A DNA stretch of 64,000 nucleotides from Isoetes taiwanensis (taxonomy: Eukaryota > Streptophyta > Lycopodiopsida > Isoetales > Isoetaceae), in assembly GCA_021234155.1 (NCBI GenBank), contig JAJEKV010000014.1, positions 13,125,836 through 13,189,835 on the forward strand. The letters run 5' to 3'. A program made the translations under genes and the position numbers. The notes beneath the pieces are model-generated. The model had not been told where the DNA came from. It saw only the letters and a list, made by a program, of their open reading frames with translations, and did not search any database. Each line of letters starts with the position of its first letter. Within the stretch, counting starts at the first letter, position 1. Positions 10,497-21,087 of the stretch are shown in pieces.

Positions 10497-11129
10497 TGAT
10501 ATGAGCTACACCAATAGCTCTAACTGATCTGGCTCTAGTTCACCGAAACTAGAGGAAGATCCACAACACAAGGCGGTTTATGGCAGTTCTCCACCCAACC
10601 GGGCCAACCGGTGTTGAGATCTGACAAACTAATGGCAAAGCAGAAGGCTATGGCAAATCTTCACGGCAAAACTCTAGTTTATCAGCAAAAGAATTCGGCT
10701 GGCTTATGGGCGAAGCTGTTCCAGGCAGTTCCGGCATAAGGTGTTTGAAGGAGATGATCCGGAAGTTGAATACCGGTCGTTGGTGTTGATCCGGATGTTG
10801 GATAGCAGCAACTGGTTGGAAACGGCTGGAACCCGGAAGACATCTGTTGATAAAAACTACCTGAAGATTCGATGCATGCTGCTTTATAGATCCGATGCTG
10901 GCCCCTTATCACAAAGGGTTCGATTTTCCCTTTTGCCAATTTCGGTTCTTTCCTATTTAATCTAACTTTAGCCATAATATCTAAGATATTATTTAGCCCC
11001 TACTAATATAAGACGTCATTGCCAATATGTTTGCCTTGCTTTGCCATTATTTCGCTAATCTCACACACCCATGCTAGTCCACCAAGACCAACGTTCAAGG
11101 CCACTCCCCCGAGCTCCATAACCATATCA
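10497..11129 (-). repeat. 5' LTR of the TR-GAG element
   Basis: 633 bp, TG...CA ends, the partner of 8138-8756. The mirror at the far right of the window ends inside a degraded copy of this LTR (about 63808-64000). Confidence 0.92.
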
Positions 11130-11134
11130 GAAAG

Positions 11135-12115
11135 GCTCTCCGTCTGACTTGGACCACTTGTGATAGCCAAGTGTCCGGGTGAAGGACACGGAGGTGTCAT
11201 TCGTCCCACGCCTTCTATGGGAATCCTATATAGCGGAAGCATACATACATATTAGCACCTGGCAACCATACTAATAAATAATATACCACCACGAAGGGTG
11301 GCCCATCATCATCAATACAACTAACGATATGGTGACAATCTACAACACTGGCAACAAGAAGCTGGTATTACATTGCCTCCTATAATTGCAATGCAATAGA
11401 ATACCAACGTAACAAAGGAAATGCACCATAAATGAGGGCTCTACCCTAGGCTCAGACTCATGGGGTTCGACTGACAGTCAGGGCCTCCGGATAACAACAG
11501 ACATAAGTATAACATGGCATTGGCTGGCATAGAACAATGGCTAGGGTAGTCACTCCATCCACCCCTCCTGTGCACACTTTGCAGATAGACTGAATCATGC
11601 TATGGCGTGGTTGTAGCCTTCCGAAGATGCAATCTCATGGATTCACCCTATGAGACTACTCCAGGCTACATTTCCCCGGGTCCGACGAGGCAGGAAATGG
11701 ATGAATCCCCTCCAGAATCACAATTGTTCCATGGGTGTGCTAGAGGATACGTGCCACTAGGTGCACACGCATCCGTACCCGTCTTACCCCCCTAAATCTA
11801 CGCAAAGTCCTGGACGTCCATATAGCACGTTTCTTGCGACCCAGGGGGTGTCAGATCCATACCCGGCCTATACGCAGTGACCGACTATAAGCCTAGCACA
11901 CTGTAGGAGCCCCAGTAGCCACGCTAAGCAAGGCTCCGCCCCCACTTCACCAGTTGTGTCCGTTATTTGGTGCTGAACCACGTCAAAGCATCTACAACCC
12001 GGTGGTCTCTTGTGCACAGGCCGCATTTACTGGGTTTTAAGAGTTCTAACTAGGAACATCTCTACTTCTAGATGGCCTTTAGGTCTCTATCCCCTTTTTT
12101 ACCCATATAATACAG
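11135..12115 (-). mobile_element. Part 2 of the outer LTR and adjoining retroelement-like sequence
   Basis: Directly continues the sequence broken at 8137 (after the duplicated gaaag). It has a TATA-like CTATATAGGA on the minus strand (rc of about 11227-11236) and unusually GC-rich stretches such as 11150-11200 and 11820-11980. No reading frame is credible. The right end of the LTR is not defined, so 12115 is a rough limit. Confidence 0.45.
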
Positions 12116-13011
12116 GAGGAACAGAAAGAGACTATCATTATACATCCATCATCCATAGCTTCGAATAGAACATAAAATAGAGATTAACCATACATCTAAT
12201 CATACAAAGGTTAATCCTGTGCTAGAAAATTGCCAAATTGCTAAATTTAGCCCTTAAATTATTCCATGGTTTTGGAGTGGTCGGTCGGGGTTTTTCCCAT
12301 AGGGTTCAGCATTGATTGGCTATACAGATATGATGTTCTAGGCTCTATAAGACAAAAATATGGCTAATGCAGCATTGTACAAAAAGTATCTCGTCCTCCC
12401 CACAGTCATTATCATGTAGTCCAGCAAGCATGAGGTTTAATTATATAAAACCCCGACAATATTGGGCACATGACTCAGAGCTATCGAGAGAGAGCCCTTG
12501 GGTACAAAATATCCTACACAAGGGGGCAGTTGATGTAGACTAGGACCTACTTTCTGTTGGAATTCTAGCAAAATAGGCTGGTAGAAGGGAGTTACAGCTA
12601 GAGTTGCTTGGACATCAAGTTCCTTCTAAAAAAGATTTTAGACCAGGCTGACATCTACCTGGGATACATGAGCTAAGGTGCTGTAGCATTTGATGGAGGA
12701 GGTGGTGGCCATATTGAACTACTAGCTGGAGTTACGAAACAATGAGTGAAGCACTTCTAGGACTTGAAAATTTGGCTTGGAGCCTAAGAGCAAACTTGTA
12801 AGGATGTATTGGGATTATACTTCTATTTATAGACAAACTCTAACTTTAGAATTTTGGAGTTTGGACAACTTTGGATATTTTGGAGAATTATATAGTATTT
12901 CTAGCTAATTGAATGTCATAACCATGCTTTAGACTCTTAGGGTTTCAATTCAACAAATTTTAGGTCAATTGGATTTGTCTAGTTCAAGTTATGAAGCTGC
13001 AAATTTTAGGT

Positions 13012-13366
13012 TACTCATGAGTTGCGCCTGAAAGCATTTGGGCAAGGCTAAAATGGTCTCTGGCATAATTCGTGAGTAAGGGCACAATTCAAGTTGTTTA
13101 ATCCAAAAATGAATCCAAAATGGAAAAGTAAGGGCGAAATCCTACTGTATTCATTTTAATTAGCCATCAAGTTGTTTAAGCCAAAAATGAATCCAAAATG
13201 GGAAAGTAAAGGCGAAATTCTACTCTATTCATTTTAATTAGCTTAGATACATATCCTATTTTCAAAAATTCAACATCAAAATATGAAATTCTGTCACTTA
13301 CTCATGAGTTGTGCCTGGAGGCATTTTGGCCTCCCTAAAGTTGTACTGGTGCAACTCGTGAGTAAT
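13012..13366. repeat. Two diverged hairpin units (ACTCATGAGT family)
   Basis: At 13294-13366, TTACTCATGAGTTG is followed about 45 bases later by its inverse CAACTCGTGAGTAA. A related unit starts near 13012 and closes with ATTCGTGAGTAA near 13067-13078. Each could fold into a 12-14 bp stem, and ACTCATGAGT is itself a palindrome. Confidence 0.6.
13090..13246. repeat. 78-bp tandem duplication
   Basis: CAAGTTGTTTAA-x-CCAAAAATG starts at 13090 and again at 13168. Both copies continue through GGCGAAAT and TTCATTTTAATTAG with a few substitutions. Confidence 0.75.
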
Positions 13367-13581
13367 TGCCAGAATTTGCTATAATTTTCATTATTTTGAA
13401 ATAAAGAAAATTACAAGGTAATACATTGGACTAAATGAGGCAATTACATGCTTAAATTTCCACTTTATATTAACCAGAAACCTTCCATACAAGGATTAAT
13501 ACATGCTTGTTTTTGCAAAAGTTGTTTTTGCTTGTTTTTGTTTCTATCTACATGGTTTCAACATGGTATCTAATGGTAATC

Positions 13582-13780
13582 ATTTGAAATCCTTGTAACT
13601 CCCTTCATGTAAAATCCTTATGCATAGGTCATTTGAAAAAAATCCTTGTAACTCCCTTCATGTAAAATCCTTATGCATAGGTCATTTGAAATCCTTGTAA
13701 CTCCCTTCATGGTCATCCTTATGCATTATTGAAAAATCCTAGTGCATAGGCCATGTGAATTCATTGTCATGTAAAATCAT
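13582..13780. repeat. Decaying tandem repeat, unit about 45-50 bp, three to four copies
   Basis: TCATTTGAAA, ATCCTTGTAACTCCCTTCATG and AAAATCCTTATGCATAGG recur three times, with a fourth degenerate copy near 13735-13780. Between copies 1 and 2 the A-run is a few bases longer. Confidence 0.75.
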
Positions 13781-13888
13781 TGTGCTTATGTTGTTTTATT
13801 TTGTGCAATCTACTTTGTTAAAGCTTCAATTGTACTCATGATCTTTTACTTTTCTTTATTTGGCGTTTTAGATTCCCAGAGATCCCCA

Positions 13889-14044
13889 TGGCTGGATTTG
13901 ATAGTTTTGATGGTTTTTCCTACATGCCTCAAGGATATTCGTCCTTTCCTTATACCCAGGGCCTTGAGGAACTTGAATATCAAGAAATACCTTCCTCTCA
14001 ACCTACTCCGCCACTTCCAAATTTTCCAGTCCAATATGTAGCAT
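13889..14044 (+). CDS. Small uncharacterised open frame, Pro/Tyr/Phe-rich
   Basis: A 51-codon frame begins ATGGCTGGATTTG in a good plant start context (CCCCATGGC) and lies just after a splice-acceptor-like TTTTAG. The peptide is low-complexity ('DSFDGFSYMPQGYSSFPYTQ' and a C-terminal Pro cluster). I do not recognise it. It could be the first residues of a gag-like protein of a decayed element, an exon of an unknown gene, or chance. Confidence 0.25.
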
Positions 14045-15896
14045 AATAACAGGGGGTTGCTTTTGTATTTTTATACTATTTTCTCTATGGTTTTCATATG
14101 ATTTCGAAAGCGTATTGCATGGGAACTACTAATCAGTATATCTAGGGTGTTCCTAGTATTTTATGGCTAAAAACCATTTTGCCCATGGTTTACCCCTTCA
14201 ATTTTCCTTCATGAAAACTCAAACGGCATGCAAAGCTCGATTCTTCTATTCTAGGGTTTTGTTTTTTTACATTTATGCCTTTTTGTTCCGTTCCTTCTTT
14301 GGAATGAGGGCTTTTTTACTGCAAGCAAATGCCTGTGGCCGTGATGTGAAGCCGGATGTTCTTCTGCATCGTTTACTGTTAGATAATTCGTTGTGCAGCA
14401 CTGTCTCTCTGTCTGTTCCCATTTTTTCTCTAGGGCAAGGCAATACCTTGGTTTTGCTTTACCAGAACACTTCTAGAACACATTGCACAGAACAAAGAGA
14501 CCAGCTCTGAAGTCTACTCTATATTTGTCGAAGGTATGGGTATTTCGTAGCATTATTTTCAGTGATTATGTAGTCGTCTAAGTGCGTATGGCAATTTCCA
14601 GGCAAATTTACTTTATGCAGACGATTTTGAAAGACCAAAACCTTTCTCAGATTCCTTTTGATCTTTTGATCAATCAAAATCTGGAGTTCAGCTTTGACCT
14701 GTTATGTTTTAGGTGGTAGAACATCTGCATAATGAACATTCTGCCAACCTTTCAGCTCAAGGTTGGATGAACGCAGAGCAAGAAGTCCAGCAGTATGTAA
14801 GGAATGCGTCAAAATTGTCCAGAAGGATGCCGTATCATAAAAAGAGTTCTATCTTTTAGGTTATCTGAAGCTCTAGAATGGAAAGAAGCTTGACACTTTT
14901 ACATCTTCACATACATAAAGATATTTAATTTCTAGCTCTTTTTCCTTTGGATTGTTTTAAAGGTTGGATAGGGTGATTGCGATCCTAATAAGTTATTTGT
15001 TTAGATAGAGATGTTGTTTATAATCCCATTAGGAATAATGCGATCTTGAAATTTGAAATATAAGATTGACCACATGAATTAGCTCCATCTTCATTCTTTC
15101 AGTTTCTTCTTATGTTTTTGCTCTCACTATGCCTGAGGTGATGTTTTGATGTAGATCTTGTGCTTTTAAGTGTTGAGAATTTTTAAGGTAGTGTGTTTTC
15201 TTTATGGTTGGAATGATTAACATCATCGCTAGCAATCCATAGCAATCCATTCATGCTACCTCACAATTACGTGGACTTGGCTAGGTAAAGGGAAATGAGT
15301 GGCGACATTTGAGGTAGGTCATATGCATTTCAGATCTACATTATTTGTTTGCAAAGCATAGTCTGGAGAATCGAGATCTATATTATTTGTTTGCAAAGAA
15401 TAGCTACGGAGAATCTCAAATCTACTTTATTTGTTTGCAAAGCATAGTTTGTGACTCTGGAGATCCTCCACGCTAGATTCAAATTATGGTGAAATTTTGG
15501 AACTTTTATAGCTTTAATGAACGGAATTCCATGGAATTTTTATTGCATATTTAGGTATGATGTACATTTAAATCAAATGATTCAAATCAATGTCTATAGA
15601 CAGCTTTGTTAATTGTTGTTGCATTTGCTGGCTTTCTTCACAATTAAATCTTTCTTTGAAAAGATAAAGCTCATGTTAGATAAGGTTAGGTATATCATGG
15701 ACAAGAACGCCGTTTAGAATATGTCTATGATTGCATACATTTCTTTGCATATGTAAGATACGTCTGTCATTGCACATGTTGAGGCCAATTATGCAAGACA
15801 ATGAGCAATTATGTTGACAAAAAGTTCTTTTATAATATCATTAGGCATGCTTATATGCAATACCTTTTCTAAGGCGTTGAATGTCAAAGTAGGTTA
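14045..15896. other. Anonymous interval
   Basis: No gene identified. One segment resembles an exon: after TTTTAG at about 14706-14712, a frame reads 'VVEHLHNEHSANLSAQGW' and 'NAEQEVQQ' before losing frame. It does not match a family I know. A three-copy repeat lies at 15332-15471. The rest is AT-rich without structure. Confidence 0.35.
15332..15471. repeat. Three-copy tandem repeat of about 45 bp
   Basis: TTATTTGTTTGCAAAG-x-ATAG recurs three times, each preceded by ATCTA and followed by a GGAGA-type segment, with scattered substitutions. Function unknown. Confidence 0.7.
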
Positions 15897-15940
15897 GGGC
15901 CCGAAGGGCCCAATTTTTTTTTCAATATAACAACCATTAA

Positions 15941-16034
15941 TATTATTAACACAAACCATTGCATCCAATGCATTTAAACTAAAATCCCCCCAAAACCCCC
16001 TTTGGTTTGGGTGCATATTCACACGGGGGTTATG
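15941..16034. repeat. Left arm of an internal inverted repeat
   Basis: This is the reverse complement of 16250-16343 with only a few differences, including the stretch CACCCAAACCAAAGGGGGTT. It is an inverted duplicate of the first codons of ORF1, separated from them by about 215 bp. Confidence 0.85.
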
Positions 16035-16249
16035 TAGGGGGCGAGAGCCCCTAAAACTTACAATACACATTATAAAATTAACACCATTAAGTATATTCAC
16101 TCCAAACCTTATAGTATTTTGCATACCTCAATATACGATATAAAAAACTTGTACAACCATACCCCACAAAAGCGAGGATCATTGTATGCGGTCTAGATCA
16201 AGGAATAAAGGGGAAATATGCCCATCCGAAGCTGACTCTCGGTGCGGGA

Positions 16250-16343
16250 GTAACCCCGTGTGTGAATATGCACCCAAACCAAAGGGGGTTTCAGGGGGAT
16301 TTTAGTCTAAATGCATTGGATGCAATGGTTTGTGTTAATAATA
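16250..16343. repeat. Right arm of the internal inverted repeat, includes ORF1 start
   Basis: Pairs with 15941-16034. The first 25 or so codons of ORF1 lie in this arm, so the same peptide start is also encoded on the minus strand of the left arm. Confidence 0.85.
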
Positions 16344-17150
16344 TCCCTCCGATATATCCTTATCCTAGTCCTCATATTATAACAGAGCCAAGTCAAAACA
16401 TTGCTGAAATTGTTCCAGAGCCCAGTCTGAAAAAGAAACCTCGTGGAAGAAAAAGCAAAGGAGCACCGCCAAAGCTTTTCTTTGGAGGCGTGCAAAAGGC
16501 AAGAGGCACAAATTGGAAAGACAATTGGGTAGTTGCCCTAATCCACTTACGTGGAGAAATGCACAAGGAATTTATTACTAAAGCTGGAAAGCAAGGTTTT
16601 TTTTATATTTGGCAAAAATTGTATTTGCAGTTAGTGTCACGTTGCCCAGACTTGGATAAAGATACTGAAGCATGCAGAAAGAAGTGGCAAGCAGTTTATG
16701 GAGACTATAGACATGATAAAGCACAAAATAATCTCTCTGGTGCAGAACGATCTGAGAAGTGTAGATGGTTTGATCTAATAGATCAATACATGAGTGAACG
16801 TGCTCATGTTGTTTGTTGTGCTCATGACAGCGCTATAGATGCTAATACACCCATGGCAGAAAATACGGAGGAGGAGGACATTGTTGAGACAGAAGAAGTG
16901 GAGAGTACTAAGACATCCAATGACAAAGAGGATGGGGGAAAGAGGTTGACACCTGATGAGAAAAGAACTGTAAATCCAAAGGAAAAAAAAGTCAAAAGGT
17001 GCAGCGTCTGAGGTTGCTTTGGCTATCAAAAGAATGACTGAAATAAGCGAGAAGGCTCAAGATGATAACCTCGCCCTTGAGAAGGAAAAATTGAATATGT
17101 TGAAAGGGATATCTCAAAGTCTACAAGGCCTTTTTGAAAAACTCCAGTAG
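16262..17150 (+). pseudogene. Harbinger ORF1, Myb/SANT-like DNA-binding protein (frameshifted)
   Basis: The frame starts 'MNMHPNQRGFQGDFSLNALD', then a Pro/Tyr-rich segment, a basic stretch ('KKKPRGRKSKG') and a trihelix/SANT-like domain at about residues 80-180 with the Trp pattern 'GTNWKDNWVVALIHLRGEM', 'KKWQAVYGDYRHDK' and 'KCRWFDLIDQYMSE'. An acidic region follows. After a run of eight A near 16983-16990 the frame is lost; the expected C-terminal coiled coil ('EKAQDDNLALEKEKLNMLKG') is read in another frame to a stop at 17148-17150. In active PIF/Harbinger elements ORF1 brings the transposase to the nucleus and element ends. One homopolymer slip is the only visible defect, so a sequencing error is possible. 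Confidence 0.78.
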
Positions 17151-17399
17151 CAGCCACTTTAAACTAGTCTTCCGCTTGTCAAATCAATCAAAGTAGTCGA
17201 GTAATGTTTTTTGCTTATTTTATTTCTAATGAAGTAATTGTTTTCCATTGGGTAAACTAGTCTTCCACTTGTTCTATTTCTAATGAATTGCATAATTGTC
17301 AAACTAGTCTTCCACTTGTGAATTTTTATTTTTTTGTTTTAAATCCAAACTCTTACCATTCTCTATCATGTATTGCATGCTTAGGTCATATCTATTGGC
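17151..17399. repeat. Spacer between Harbinger genes with a three-copy motif
   Basis: AAACTAGTCTTCC(A/G)CTTG occurs three times (about 17162, 17251, 17301), with TATTTCTAATGAA recurring between copies. It looks like local duplication in the intergenic spacer. Confidence 0.6.
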
Positions 17400-18708
17400 A
17401 TGGATCCAACTATGCGGCAGAGTCTTCTTCAAGTTTTCCAAGCACTTCATGTTTTCATCATGCTTGAGTTGTTGAGGCCTAGTGATGCACACCCATCAGC
17501 TAGGTAAATGAAAGCATGCATGCAGTGAGCTACATGCCCTTCATGAAGAGGGAAAGGCCTATTTGTTGGGCGCATAAGCGGGTCCAAGGCTTCTATGAGA
17601 ACATACTATCAGCGAGCCACACTGATAGAATGTTTCGTCAAAGAATAAGGGTGTCTAGAGCAAACTTTCAATGGGTTTGTGATATTTTGCACCCAGTCTT
17701 ATTGAAAAAAGATACCAACATGCGAATGGCAATAGAAGTGTCAAAAAAGGTTGCCATTGCATTGACATGATTGGCTACTGGGTCAACACTAGACTATGTG
17801 GCAGAACTTTATGGAGTTGGCACCACAATTGTTCATAGATGCGTTGTGGAATTTAGTCGAGCTATCAAGATAAAAATGAGAGATCTGCATTGTGGATTGC
17901 ATTGGCCAAGCGAAAATCAATGCAAAGAGTTTGCTATTGCATATGAGGCAAAACAGGGTATCCCTAATGTAATTGGGGCAGTAGATGGTAGTCATGTTCC
18001 TATCACGGCTCCAACCGATCATGGTGCAGACTATTACAATAGGAAAGGATTCCATTTGATACTTCTACAAGCCATTGTGGATTCCAGATGTTTGATATGG
18101 GACTATGATATTGGGTGGGCGGGAAGCATGCATGATTGGGCTCTAATGCAAAGAACAGCTGCTTACACTAAATTTGAGTCTGGAAAAATGAAGAATTATT
18201 GTTTGCTTGGTGATGCTGCGTATACTCCAAGGCTTTGGTTGTTGACCCCATTTATTAACAAAGGTACTGGATTCAAGGATCATGAAAAACATTGGAATTT
18301 CATCCAGTCGAGCACTAGAATGATTGTGGAACGAGCTTTTGGCATACTAAAAGCACGATTCCGTATATTGTTGAAGAAGACAGAGACACATCTAAAGCAT
18401 GTGTCAATGGTTGTAGTTGCTTGCATGGTGATGCATAATTTATGCATCATACATAATGAAGCATTTGATGAGAGTTGGGTCACTGAAGCGGCCGTGGAGT
18501 TAGAAGGAAATGAGGCAAGTGCAAGGGAGGCATTGCGTGAACTAGGTGCAGTAAGTGCACACCAAAATGAGAATGCTGAGGTTGATGAGAATGCTAAGGT
18601 TGAGGAAAATGTCGAAGAAGAGCTAGTTCTAGAAGACACTGCAAGAAGGATGTGCTGGCAAGGGCTCTATACAGTGCTCGTTGTTCTATGGACATAGATG
18701 ACATCTAA
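17400..18708 (+). pseudogene. PIF/Harbinger transposase (DDE superfamily endonuclease), disrupted
   Basis: The likely start ATG is at 17400 ('MDPTMRQSLLQVF'). About 22 extra bases near 17507-17528 break the frame before 'HALHEEGKAYLLGA', and another slip leads into 'RVQGFYENILSASHTDRMF'. At 17768-17770 a TGA stands where an Arg is usual before 'LATGSTLDYVAELYGV' (a CGA to TGA change would explain it). The nuclease core is then open: 'VIGAVDGSHVPI' (first Asp), 'YNRKG', 'DIGWAGSMHD', 'LLGDAAY' (second Asp) and 'VERAFGILKARFRIL' (Glu). A final slip near 18650 hides the natural C-terminus. The catalytic residues are intact but the gene is not translatable as it stands. Confidence 0.85.
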
Positions 18709-18754
18709 AAATGTTCTTTATGAGGATTTCATATTTTTGTGGCTTATAAAATTG

Positions 18755-18890
18755 TTTTTATAATAATATGACATGTCGTATTTTGCGTAGTGGAAAACTG
18801 TGAATATAAGACATGTCTTATCTGAATAAGACATGTCTTATATTAAAGTAGTGGAAAACTATTTTTTGTATGACATGTCTTATAAATGAC
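18755..18890. repeat. Cluster of ACATGT-centred palindromes
   Basis: Four sites share GACATGT(C/G): ATGACATGTCG, ATAAGACATGTCTTAT, AATAAGACATGTCTTAT and TATGACATGTCTTATA. GTGGAAAACT recurs between them (about 18790 and 18850). The cluster lies between the transposase stop and the probable element end, where transposase-binding subterminal repeats would be expected. That role is inference. Confidence 0.65.
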
Positions 18891-18939
18891 TTGGAAAAAA
18901 AACAGGTGTGGAAAAAGGGCCTGAGTGCTTATTTTAAAG

Positions 18940-20686
<1,747 letters not shown>

Positions 20687-21087
20687 CTAAGAAGGAATTT
20701 CCGCTGTTTTCCAGCTAGCAATATAATAGGCAACTATAAATCTCATGCATAAAAAAGACAGGTTAGTAATGTCGCGTGTAACAGAAGGAATAAACATATG
20801 TGTAGTTTCCTAGAGCAAAAATACGATGATAAAATAAAAATGCAGTATGATTTCGACAAGGTTTATTTGCTCTATTATGTAAATGAGACCTGTATTAAGT
20901 AACAGAGATTTGACATATGCTCTGAAAATTAGCTTGCTTTTCAAAATAACTGAACATCAAAGTTGTATGCCGGATCGTCTTTATTTTAAACTAATTGGTA
21001 ACAATCCTAACAACATAGCACCTATTCAACAATAGTTGGCATATATTTCTTTTTATTCAGCTGTCTTTCTAGCTTTCAGCTGAAAAA
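20687..21087. other. Intergenic, between convergent GH1 pseudogene and EULS3-like gene
   Basis: AT-rich, with no recognisable feature. It should contain the 3' UTRs of both transcription units. Confidence 0.5.

Larger units (their letters stand above)
8138..11129 (-). mobile_element. TR-GAG-type non-autonomous LTR retrotransposon, young and complete
   Basis: A 2992-bp element with LTRs 8138-8756 and 10497-11129. Each starts TGATATG and ends ATATCA, and the ends are flanked by a perfect 5-bp duplication gaaag (8133-8137 and 11130-11134). It has an initiator-Met PBS and a polypurine tract at the correct ends for minus-strand transcription. The only protein is gag; there is no protease, RT, RNase H or integrase. 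This is the layout of TR-GAG elements, which depend on enzymes from other LTR elements. By eye the LTRs show no substitutions, only one 14-bp indel, so insertion is recent. It is nested in an older LTR (8052-8137 and 11135 onward). Confidence 0.9.
12116..13888. other. Anonymous interval with short tandem repeats and hairpins
   Basis: No gene recognised. It holds the repeats listed separately: a hairpin unit repeated at about 13012 and 13294, a 78-bp tandem duplication at about 13090, and a tandem array of about 45-50 bp units at about 13582. The character suggests LTR or leader sequence of a decayed element, but I could not show paired LTRs. Confidence 0.4.
15897..18925 (+). mobile_element. 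PIF/Harbinger DNA transposon, decayed
   Basis: It carries both genes expected of plant PIF/Harbinger elements in tandem on the plus strand: a Myb/SANT (trihelix)-like ORF1 and a DDE transposase. The left end is probably TTA followed by GGGCCCGAAGGGCCC at 15894-15911 (TTA is the usual PIF target). I could not identify a matching right terminal repeat; GGGCC at about 18917 is the nearest candidate, so the right limit is tentative. The element abuts the truncated 5' side of the GH1 pseudogene and may have caused or exploited that break. Confidence 0.72.

Noticed and set aside
13582-13780. Possible CRISPR-like array
   Set aside because: Units are directly tandem without distinct spacers, and the context is plant nuclear DNA.
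14163-14510. A 115-codon frame rich in Phe and Leu
   Set aside because: No recognisable domain, AT-rich sequence, no splice or start support.
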